This document shows positions 20,504-26,939 of a stretch of 64,000 bases of DNA, piece by piece. The DNA is from DAOUJW01 sp965218945. GTDB taxonomy: Bacteria; Chloroflexota; Dehalococcoidia; Lucifugimonadales; UBA2985. The stretch is taken from assembly GCA_965218945.1 (NCBI GenBank), contig OZ244718.1, positions 1,736,001 to 1,800,000 on the forward strand, in the 5' to 3' direction. The translations under genes were made by a program, and so were the position numbers. The notes below the pieces were generated by a model. It had not been told where the DNA came from. It worked only from the letters and a program-made list of their open reading frames with translations, and ran no database searches. Positions within the stretch are counted from its first letter, which is position 1. Every line of letters starts with the position of its first letter.

Positions 20504-20830
20504 CCTTCTCCGTAGGGTTCAAGACGGCCTCGATGATTGAGCCTCGACCGGATGAATCGCCGCCGCCGAAACCGGTAGGCGAGAAGCGACGAGAGCGCCG
20601 ATACGAACATTGAGAGGGGCCATTGGCTCAACCTGCATACTGGCGCCCGGGGAGGCCGTCACACAACCCTGCGGCGGCTTCCCCAAAGAAGCAAGCACAC
20701 ATGCATGGACGGGTGAGGCAGGCGCACAGGCCGGGAACCGAACCCCACACGGTATGAGGCGTGAAGGAAATGGAACGCCTGCCCTCCCGTAGGAGAGAGT
20801 CTGCGGCGGTGCACCGGGAGGACCCGCGTC
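20504..20830. other. intergenic after the giant gene
   Basis: No gene supported. No clear terminator hairpin with a T-tract follows the stop at 20503. GGGAGGA at about 20817-20823 is the ribosome-binding site of the next gene. This may hold the left boundary of the conjugative element, but no attachment repeat was recognised. Confidence 0.35.
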
Positions 20831-21229
20831 ATGCCGAGACAGCGCACACATCACAGCAGAAGAACCTACGTCTTCCCCGACGACTTCCCGGAGCGCCTGG
20901 TGCGCTTCAAGGAGGAGTCGGACCTGCCGTGGGCGGAGATCGCCCGCCGCCTCGGGACCTATCCCCACACCGTGAAGCGGTGGTGGAAGGAAGGGGTGCG
21001 GCCCCATTTCCGGCATCAGATGGCGCTGCTGGACCTGGCCGACGACCTGGACCTGGGCCATCTGTTCACCGACTGGAGCATCCGGCGCGAAACGGGGAAT
21101 GGGACGCCCGGCTCCGCCGGGGGCGAGCGGAGCTCCGCGAGGGTCGTCAGACCGGCCGCCCCGCCGCGCTGCAAGAGCCCGAAGCGAAAGGCGGCGCATC
21201 GGCGAGGCGGCCGCGACCGCAGGGGGTGA
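20831..21229 (+). CDS. small helix-turn-helix DNA-binding protein
   Basis: 132 residues. The core (RLVRFKEESDLPWAEIARRL, then PHTVKRWWKEGVRP) is an HTH in which a WAEIARRLGTYPHTVKRWW recognition unit is evident. It is a paralogue of the gene at 35873-36247 (shared LKEASGLTWSAF / RRWRRKGVEP pattern). The tail after residue 90 is basic and low-complexity, and may be disordered. Good RBS (GGGAGGA). Probably a regulator of the mobile element. Confidence 0.72.
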   Translation: MPRQRTHHSRRTYVFPDDFPERLVRFKEESDLPWAEIARRLGTYPHTVKRWWKEGVRPHFRHQMALLDLADDLDLGHLFTDWSIRRETGNGTPGSAGGERSSARVVRPAAPPRCKSPKRKAAHRRGGRDRRG

Positions 21230-21302
21230 AACGCAAAAAAGGCGGCATACATTGGCGTGCCGGGGGAAGGACACCGAATCGCGGTGTCCTTCCCCCGTGT
21301 CT

Positions 21303-22415
21303 CTAGGCGGCGGCCATCTCCGGCTGCTTGAGCATGGCGGAGTAGCCGGGCATCAGGACGGGCGTCATCGACAACCGGCCCGCGCCGTCGTACCCGGCGC
21401 GGTAGGCGTACTCCGCCTTCGCGCCCCAGGGCACCCGGCCGCCGACCCGGACGGCGGGGCCTCCGGACCTGCCCCGGCGCCCCGGCCCGCCCGCGCCGTG
21501 CACCACCATGCCGCTCCGCTCGCCCTTCCGCCAGCCCAGCACCTTCACCTCGGCGGGCATGACCCGCTCCTCCGACTTCGCGCGCCGGAACAGCACGGCG
21601 TGCAGCCTCTTCAGCACGCCCGCCGACGGGGTGGACTTGCCGTTCATGATCTGGGAGAGGTACGAGGAGCTGATGCCCGCTCGCCGTGCGACCTCGTTCT
21701 GGCTGATCCCGTGAGCGTCCATGCGGTCCCACACGGCCTTCGTGTCGACGCAGGCAAGCTGCGCGGACGCGACCGTCGCCTCGACCTCCAGCGCCGCCTC
21801 GACCAACGCCTGGACCCTCACGCCCATGCCCCTGCGGCCGCGGGACACCTCCGACATGTAGCTGGCGGACACCCCGACCCGCTCGGCCAGCTCCCGCATG
21901 GTCATGCCCAGGGCGCGGGCGCGCTCCCGGACGTAGCTGCTCTGCCCGCTCACCACGCTCGCCGGGCGGTTGGCGCACTGTGCGGGAGCGATCTTGGCCG
22001 GGGCCTTGAGCGCCGACTCGATCCGTGTCTGGACCTTGACGCCCATGTTGACGCGGCCACGGGCCACCCCCGTCATGTATCCGTAGGACACCCCGGCGCG
22101 GTCGGCCAGGTCCCGCATGGTCATGCCCATCTCGCGGGCGCGCTCCCGGATGAAGCTGCTCTCGCCGGTCACGACGCCGCCCTGGCGGTAGACGATTCCC
22201 TGGCCGGGGACCTCTCCCAGGACAGCCGCGACCTTCTCCCGCATCTTGGGCGTCCACGGACTGCCCCCGTTGGCGATCCGCGACAGGTATCCCGCACTCA
22301 CGCCCATCAGGGCCGCGAGCTCCTTCATGGTGACCCCCCGCCGCCTCGCAGCCGCCCGCAGCTCGCTCTCCGCCGTCCTCGTCGTCGTTCCGGTTGCCAT
22401 CGTTGCCGTCGTCAT
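21303..22415 (-). CDS. regulator with four tandem XRE (Cro/C1) helix-turn-helix domains
   Basis: 370 residues from the ATG at 22415, which GGAGGAC precedes; a longer frame to 22616 lacks support. Four XRE-like HTHs lie in series: VTMKELAALMGVSAGYLSRI, MTMRDLADRAGVSYGYMTGV, MTMRELAERVGVSASYMSEV and ISQNEVARRAGISSSYLSQI. The C-terminal ~130 residues are Gly/Arg-rich and unassigned. One HTH per chain is usual, so this protein could read several operators or an extended array, for example the repeats just upstream. The 5' leader holds a hairpin and a 9-codon ORF. Probably the master repressor or maintenance regulator of the element. Confidence 0.85.
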   Translation of the reverse strand: MTTATMATGTTTRTAESELRAAARRRGVTMKELAALMGVSAGYLSRIANGGSPWTPKMREKVAAVLGEVPGQGIVYRQGGVVTGESSFIRERAREMGMTMRDLADRAGVSYGYMTGVARGRVNMGVKVQTRIESALKAPAKIAPAQCANRPASVVSGQSSYVRERARALGMTMRELAERVGVSASYMSEVSRGRRGMGVRVQALVEAALEVEATVASAQLACVDTKAVWDRMDAHGISQNEVARRAGISSSYLSQIMNGKSTPSAGVLKRLHAVLFRRAKSEERVMPAEVKVLGWRKGERSGMVVHGAGGPGRRGRSGGPAVRVGGRVPWGAKAEYAYRAGYDGAGRLSMTPVLMPGYSAMLKQPEMAAA

Positions 22416-22476
22416 CGGTCCGTCCTCCTTCTGTGTTGTGTTGCCTTTGGCCTGCGCCCGCTTGCGGGCAAAGAAG

Positions 22477-22506
22477 AAGGGCCGTCCCCGGATGGGAACG
22501 GCCCTT
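22477..22506 (-). terminator. leader hairpin (attenuator-like) before the four-HTH regulator
   Basis: Perfect 9-bp stem AAGGGCCGT/ACGGCCCTT with a 12-nt loop. On the minus strand it is followed by a pyrimidine-rich CTTCTTCTTT tract. It lies between the 9-codon leader ORF and the regulator's start codon, so it could terminate or attenuate transcription. Confidence 0.6.
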
Positions 22507-22545
22507 GTGCGTTTGGATGTGTGGTGAGAGCCGGAGGCCCCGCCG

Positions 22546-22575
22546 TCAGCGGCGATGGACCTCGTTGACGTGCAT
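22546..22575 (-). CDS. 9-codon leader peptide MHVNEVHRR
   Basis: ATG at 22575 preceded by AAAGGAGGAG with good spacing, nine codons, then TGA at 22546-22548. It precedes the 22477-22506 hairpin and the four-HTH regulator gene. The order leader peptide, hairpin, gene resembles an attenuator. No codon run for one amino acid is evident, so the signal would not be simple amino-acid starvation. Confidence 0.45.
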   Translation of the reverse strand: MHVNEVHRR

Positions 22576-22698
22576 GGACTCCTCCTTTCTGTTGTTGACC
22601 CGCGCAGGACATCCACGGCGGGAGTCGTTCGTGACGGGGGTTGACGCTAGACGCACTCCGCCCACGGTCGGATGCCGGACGCGGGAGACGGAGTGGGG

Positions 22699-23018
22699 TG
22701 AAGAAGACGCAGCTCGGCCCAGAGCCTGCCCCGTACTTGATACGGGGGTGATTCGTCGGGGAATCGACTCCGGGGGGCTACGAGGGGAGCGGCCGGCCTA
22801 CGACTTCATCGGAGGCCAGCGCATCGGAGAAAGACGCGGCTCGCCCAGGGCGCAAATGGCCGTGGGGGAAGCTGCGAGAGGTGAAGCGACCAGCCTACGA
22901 CGTGACCGCAGACCGGCGCATGGGAGAAAGACGCAGCGCGGCCCAGGGTGAACAACGTCAGTGGGAGAGCTGCGAGACGTGAAGCGGCCAGCCTGCTCAG
23001 AACGGCGGACCGGCGCAT
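22699..23018. repeat. tandem ~97-nt units, non-coding region A (first half)
   Basis: Three head-to-tail diverged units start at 22699, 22826 and 22923, each with an aGACGCrGCtCGgCCCAG-like head and GTGAAGCGGCCAGCCT-like core. The last two are 97 nt apart. The first is 127 nt because a ~30-nt palindrome insertion sits in it (22724-22747). A related unit occurs in region B near 56452-56560. Minus-strand ORFs here are repeat artefacts. Confidence 0.75.
22724..22747 (+). repeat. palindromic mini-repeat, copy 1 (non-coding)
   Basis: Variant of CCCCGTACTCGATACGGGG (here CTTGA loop) preceded by GCCTG. Stem of seven pairs, five-base loop. The corresponding place in region B (about 56478) lacks it, so it behaves as an insertion. 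Confidence 0.85.
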
Positions 23019-23160
23019 GTCGAAGCAGCGGCTAGGCTGCGTGTCAGCCATGCCGCAGAGCATGATGAGCCAGTCAGAGCGACAGACCTGTCTGCAACAG
23101 GCAGGCGCATTCCGACCGACCAAGTGAGGACGAGGCGCAAGGGGTGCGGTCCGTCCATGA

Positions 23161-23367
23161 GTCCAGCGGGAGAAGCGATCAACTCCAACCGCCAGACCTG
23201 AGTCCAGCGAATGAAGCGATCAACTTCAGTCGCTGAACGGGCGTCCAACGGGCGAAGGGCTTATCACTCCATCCGCCGGACTGGACCGAGGACGAAGGGC
23301 TAAGTCAACTCCGTCGTTTCGGCCCGCGCTGTCTGCGAAGGACCAACGTCAACTCCGCTTCGACAGC
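23161..23367 (+). ncRNA. array of five ~41-nt stem-loops, region A
   Basis: Units at 23161-23201, 23202-23242, 23243-23284, 23285-23327 and 23328-23367. Each can fold with paired ends (CAGCG/CGCTG in unit 2, GTCC/GGAC plus CGG/CCG in unit 3, CCGA/TCGG in unit 4, GCTGTC/GACAGC in unit 5) around a conserved loop of the form GAAGGACCAACGTCAACTCC or GAAGCGATCAACTCCAACC. Region B (56687-56900) has the same five units with altered but still pairing stems. The strand transcribed is not known; plus is nominal. It could equally function as folded single-stranded DNA. Confidence 0.6.
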
Positions 23368-23429
23368 ATTCCCTCGTGGGCGACCGGGGGAGAGCGAATC
23401 ATCCTCCGGTCATGCCCGTGCAACAGGGA

Positions 23430-23560
23430 CCACGCACCCAGGTTTCTATGGTCGGAAACCTTGGAGAAAGCCAAACAGCACACTCATTATCAACGGCCCG
23501 AGACCCGCAAAAGAGGGCCTGCAGGCCCCCTTCCGCAGATTGCCGCCAAAGTGTTCACAA
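23430..23560. promoter_or_regulatory. conserved hairpin and GTGTTCAC element, region A
   Basis: AGGTTTC-loop-GAAACCT hairpin (about 23440-23462) and the 22-bp block ending in GCCAAAGTGTTCACAA (23539-23560) are identical or nearly so in region B (56954-56985 and 57055-57076) although the sequence between them diverges. AAAGTGTTCAC recurs on the other side of the adjacent gene (24614-24624). Candidate operator or protein-binding sites. Confidence 0.5.
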
Positions 23561-23593
23561 AAGTTGCCAGCGACTCCCCGCGCCGGGAGCCTG

Positions 23594-24427
23594 CTACTTC
23601 CGCCAGAGCCATAGGGTGAGCACGCGCCGGAGTAGCTCCCACCTTGCCCGCGCTCTCCGCGTGTCGTAGAGCGCGGTCCTGCGCCAACTGGTCTGGCCGT
23701 CGCGGGCGAAGCCCCGCAGCGGGTACGTCTCCGGGGGCAGCGTCATCCCGTGCTCTTCCAGCAGCGCCAGCTCCACCGTCAGCAGCCGCTCCTGGGTCGC
23801 CAGCCACGACGGACCCCTGCCCCGGCTTGGGTGCGCGGCCTTCAGTTCCCGCCACTCGACGATCAGCGGCCAGGCGTCGGCGAACACCTCCTCGTCGTCC
23901 TCGGCGGGCTCGCGGGTCACCAGGTCGGGGAACTCCCGCCTGAGCGTGGCCCTCCGCCTGGGCTGGCCGGGCCTGGGCGGAGTGGCATCGCCCTGGGCTG
24001 CCCCGTCGGTCCGGGGCTGCGCCAGCCTTGTCTCCAACTCCCTGAGCGCCTTGGCCTGCTCCTCCCGCCCGGCCCGCATTGCGTCCTCCAACGCCCTGCG
24101 TCCCACCCGCATCTCCTTCCCCTGCGCCTCGACGACGCCCTCCAGCTCCTCCAGCCGCTTCTCCAGACCGTCGTTGCGCTCCCGCTGCCGGTCTGCTGCG
24201 GAGCCGATGCCCTCCTGCAACGCCCGCTCCAACGCTCCCCGGACCCGCCGGGACAGCACGCCATCGTCCAGGCTGGCGCCCAGCGTCCGGTGGTCGAGCC
24301 CCAGGACCGCCGCCGCTCCCTTGCGCCCGTGCTCCCGCTCCAGCTCTTGGAGCAGCGCCATGAGCCGCACGTGCTGCATGTCCTCCACGCTGTTGCTCTT
24401 TCCGAAGACCGGCTTCCTCGCTTCCAT
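23594..24427 (-). CDS. HTH/coiled-coil protein of unknown function, module A copy
   Basis: 277 residues from ATG 24427 (TGGAGGCG eight bases upstream; upstream ATGs lack a good site). The N-terminus (HVRLMALLQELEREHG...KGAAAVLGLDHRTLGASLDD) looks like an HTH. A long Glu/Arg-rich coiled coil follows (about 85-165), then a Pro-rich linker and a conserved C-terminal domain (EDDEEVFADAWPLIVEWREL, WLATQERLLTVELALLEEHG, LPPE). It is homologous to 57102-57944. It lies between the stem-loop array and the transfer operon and is transcribed away from that operon. Its flanking repeats suggest a DNA- or RNA-binding regulator or partition-like protein; no family was recognised. Confidence 0.75.
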   Translation of the reverse strand: MEARKPVFGKSNSVEDMQHVRLMALLQELEREHGRKGAAAVLGLDHRTLGASLDDGVLSRRVRGALERALQEGIGSAADRQRERNDGLEKRLEELEGVVEAQGKEMRVGRRALEDAMRAGREEQAKALRELETRLAQPRTDGAAQGDATPPRPGQPRRRATLRREFPDLVTREPAEDDEEVFADAWPLIVEWRELKAAHPSRGRGPSWLATQERLLTVELALLEEHGMTLPPETYPLRGFARDGQTSWRRTALYDTRRARARWELLRRVLTLWLWRK

Positions 24428-24875
24428 TCGCCACGCCTCCATTCCAGACTTTCGACCCCGGCCCGGCCCCCAGACGCCGGCCCCAATTTCCACGGGCTGC
24501 GTCTTGTCGACCAGTGTGGGTGGTTTTGCTCGATTTCGCCGTTTTTCCGGGCTGCGTTTTGTTCACCACTATGGCCCGTTTTGCACCCCGGGGCCGGAAC
24601 GTGCCCTTACGACAAAGTGTTCACTTTTTACGTCCTGTAGGGGGGGATTCCCCCCTGTTTCAGCTACGAAACCACCACCCCAGACAAATTGTCGCCAAAG
24701 TCCTTTCTCTGTACACCCCAATGACATCACGGAAGGGGTGTCCAAACCAAGGGCCTATAGGGGCCCTCATATGAGTGCCCCTTCAGGTAGTTATGCAGGG
24801 CGCCCCGGTTGTCCACACTCTTTCGGGACAGCGGCGAATCGTTGATTCGCACTAGACGGCAGGGAGGTGAACGAG
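24428..24875. promoter_or_regulatory. divergent control region of transfer operon A
   Basis: About 450 bp between the coiled-coil gene and the transfer operon. It contains AAAGTGTTCAC (24614-24624) followed by ACGTCCTGTAGGGGG, a block repeated at 58151-58180; the inverted repeat AGGGGGGATTCCCCCCT (about 24640-24656); GGGCC/GGCCC pairing near 24748-24764 at the place where module B has a strong terminator-like hairpin; and GCGAATC/GATTCGC (24834-24850) just before the RBS. Probably promoter plus attenuator. Confidence 0.5.
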
Positions 24876-25487
24876 TTGGCTCTGAAATCGAAACTCCGGT
24901 CTTTCAGGCGGTTTATTCCCCTGGCATCCGCGCTGCTTCTGGCGGCGCTGGTGGCGATCCCCGCAAGCAATATCGCCCTGGCCCAGACCCCGCCCCGCGG
25001 CATCGTCCTGGTCAACGCCGACCGGGATTTCGTTGAGCGCAAGGGCGGCGGCGAGTTCGTCGCCCGTCCCGTCTTCGACCGCAAGATCGTGGTGCTCCAC
25101 TACGCCGTCCGCGACGCCGACACCGGCGACTGGATCAGCGCCGTCTACCTGGTCAGCGGCGGCGAGAAGGAGAGGAGCGACGGCTGGGAGTACTCGTGGG
25201 AGTACCCCGACCTGGACGAGCAGCCCGACCTCGACCGGGACCGGGCCTACCTGCTGGTCATGCTGGTCGAGGACGAGGACGGCAAGAGGGGCGACTTCTA
25301 CGCCGTCGTCCCCATCCACCAGCCGGGCCGCATCTGGGACAAGGTGCTCGCCGCCCTCAACCCCGGACGCTGGGCGAGGGCCTTCGCCGGCTGGATGGTC
25401 GAGGGAGTCCACGGGACCCTCTGCGGCGTCGTTGAGCGGGCGTCCGGCGAGGACGCCGACAACTGCCGGAGGGACTCCGGGTCATGA
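24876..25487 (+). CDS. secreted protein, first gene of transfer operon A
   Basis: 203 residues from the TTG at 24876, six bases after GGGAGGTG; module B uses the same TTG context. Basic start and hydrophobic LASALLLAALVAIPASNIALA with likely cleavage at ALA-Q give a signal peptide. The mature part is acidic (WEYSWEYPDLDEQPDLD) with a conserved C-terminal GRIWDKVLAALNPGRWARAF segment and two Cys near the end, possibly disulphide-bonded. No family recognised. As first gene of a T4SS operon it may be a surface or channel accessory protein. Its stop overlaps the next ATG (ATGA). Confidence 0.8.
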   Translation: MALKSKLRSFRRFIPLASALLLAALVAIPASNIALAQTPPRGIVLVNADRDFVERKGGGEFVARPVFDRKIVVLHYAVRDADTGDWISAVYLVSGGEKERSDGWEYSWEYPDLDEQPDLDRDRAYLLVMLVEDEDGKRGDFYAVVPIHQPGRIWDKVLAALNPGRWARAFAGWMVEGVHGTLCGVVERASGEDADNCRRDSGS

Positions 25488-26461
25488 GCGACATCCTCAC
25501 CGGCACCCCTGCGGACCTCACCTACGCCCACCACCTGGTCCAGCACGCCTGGATGGTCGTCTGGGCCATCACCTCCGGCGCCCTCGTCGTGATCCTCGGT
25601 TGGATGGGCCTCAGCCTCATCGTGAGCGAGCACCTGGGCCGCCAGCAGGCCGGATGGCGGGAGATGGTGCCCCGCCTGGTGCTTGGCCTCGTCGCCGCAG
25701 CGTCGTCCCTCTGGTGGTGCGCCCTGGTCCTGGACGTCGCCGACGCCGTGTCCGGCTTCATAGCCGTCTCCCTGAACGTCACCGCCGGAGACATGCTCCG
25801 CTCCACGCTGAGAACGCTGCTGACCGCCGTCAACGCCGGGAGCGTGGGCATGGCCCTCCTCCTGGCGGTCCTCTACCTCGTCTACGGCTTCTTCGTCCTC
25901 TACGTGATCGTCCAGATGGTGCTGCGCCTGGCCCTCATCGACATCCTCCTGGCCCTGGCGCCCATCGCGTTGGGGCTGTGGATTCTGCCCCACACGGCGG
26001 GCTGGGGACGCCACTGGCTGCGCCTCTTCATGACCACGGTGTTCCAGCAGGCCATCCAGCTCATCGCCCTGGCCCTGGGCTTCGGCTTTTTGAATGAAGT
26101 CGCCGCCATCGCCGCCTTCGAGCCGGTGCAGGACCTCATATGGAAGCTGCTGTTGTCCCTGGCCTTCGTCTACATGGCGACCCGGGTGCCCTCGATGCTC
26201 GGCAACGCCGGGACCTTCGACTCCTGGCTCTCGATGCTCTACTTCGGCATGAACCTGCCCTCCTCGATGGTCAGGTCGGCCAAGACCATCGGGATGTTGG
26301 CGGGCGGGGCGGCGGGAGGGCCGGGAGGCATGGCGGTGGGAGCGATGGCGGCCAGCGCGGGCGTTTCGGCCGCCGCCAGCGGCCTCAGCTCGGCGGCCTC
26401 GATGGCCACCCCATCCGCCGGGGGAGACGGGGGCGGCGAGCCCAGAAGCAGCGGGGAGTAG
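25484..26461 (+). CDS. TrbL/VirB6-like polytopic T4SS membrane protein
   Basis: 325 residues with at least six hydrophobic segments (AITSGALVVILGWMGLSLIV, LVLGLVAAASSLWWCALVL, LYLVYGFFVLYVIVQMVL, LIDILLALAPIALGLWIL, AIQLIALALGFGF) and a Gly/Ala/Ser-rich cytoplasmic tail with GGAAGGPGGMAVGAMAA. Length and topology fit TrbL/VirB6 inner-membrane channel components of conjugation systems. It overlaps the upstream gene by four bases, so the two are coupled. Its module B homologue is 59023-60000. Confidence 0.85.
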   Translation: MSDILTGTPADLTYAHHLVQHAWMVVWAITSGALVVILGWMGLSLIVSEHLGRQQAGWREMVPRLVLGLVAAASSLWWCALVLDVADAVSGFIAVSLNVTAGDMLRSTLRTLLTAVNAGSVGMALLLAVLYLVYGFFVLYVIVQMVLRLALIDILLALAPIALGLWILPHTAGWGRHWLRLFMTTVFQQAIQLIALALGFGFLNEVAAIAAFEPVQDLIWKLLLSLAFVYMATRVPSMLGNAGTFDSWLSMLYFGMNLPSSMVRSAKTIGMLAGGAAGGPGGMAVGAMAASAGVSAAASGLSSAASMATPSAGGDGGGEPRSSGE

Positions 26462-26529
26462 CTCAGGAAACGACTAGCAAGCCAACGATGGAATTCGCGT
26501 CGATAAGTAAAGCAAGGGAGGGAGGAGCG

Positions 26530-26541
26530 ATGTGCAGATAA
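26530..26541 (+). promoter_or_regulatory. three-codon mini-ORF (Met-Cys-Arg) before pilin
   Basis: GGAGGAGCG is followed by ATG TGC AGA TAA. Module B has the equivalent ATG TGC AGC TAA at 60074-60085 behind GGAGGAGC, and the downstream ACGGGGAGTCACCGAGG is identical in both. Conservation in an otherwise diverged 160-bp gap suggests a regulatory mini-ORF or a conserved RNA fold. Confidence 0.4.
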
Positions 26542-26624
26542 CGGGGAGTCACCGAGGCGAGAGAACGAAGTGATGAACGCCGGGAAAGCGAGCAGCGTCC
26601 GGCGGAAGAGAGGAGAAAGAACGA

Positions 26625-26912
26625 ATGGAACAACTGACACAGACCATATCGAACCTGGTGGGCATCCTGCTGGGCGTCGTGGGAGCGATAGGCGTGGGCT
26701 TCTTCATCTACGGTGCGTACCTGTACCTCACCGCCAGCGGAGCGCCCCACCAGATGGAGCGCGGCAAGAGCGCAATGATGACTGCCCTGGCGGGCATCGT
26801 CCTGGCCCTGGTCGCCTACGGCGTCGTGGAGCTGGTGATGAACGCGGTTGTGGACCCGGGAATCGACATCGACGACGTGCTGCCCGACCCCACACCCCCA
26901 TCGGACAGCTAG
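26625..26912 (+). CDS. VirB2-like T4SS pilin / small two-TM protein
   Basis: 95 residues. Two hydrophobic segments (LVGILLGVVGAIGVGFFIYG and MTALAGIVLALVAYGVVEL) joined by a short polar loop with HQMERGKSAM, the pattern of T4SS pilin (PF18895-like) proteins in monoderm-type conjugation systems. The acidic, proline-rich tail (DVLPDPTPPSDS) is short. It is nearly identical to 60170-60460 through the TM region. Start ATG with AGGAGAAAGAACGA upstream. It may form the conjugative pilus or a transenvelope pore. Confidence 0.83.
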   Translation: MEQLTQTISNLVGILLGVVGAIGVGFFIYGAYLYLTASGAPHQMERGKSAMMTALAGIVLALVAYGVVELVMNAVVDPGIDIDDVLPDPTPPSDS

Positions 26913-26939
26913 GCCGGCGTAAGGAGGGAGGAACAGAAC

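Noticed and set aside
20515..20560. tRNA-like GGTTCAAGA motif after the giant gene
   Set aside because: No matching T-stem, acceptor stem or anticodon arm around it.
20519..21274. 251-codon minus-strand ORF
   Set aside because: Antisense to the HTH gene 20831-21229, which has an RBS and recognisable HTH; no domain in the antisense frame.
22806..23123. 105-codon minus-strand ORF (and 56313-56714)
   Set aside because: Both lie over tandem non-coding repeats, give low-complexity repeat peptides and lack ribosome-binding sites.
23161..23367. CRISPR array
   Set aside because: Unit length (~41 nt) is regular, but repeats are degenerate, there are no unique spacers of constant length and no cas genes. 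Units pair end to end as hairpins instead.
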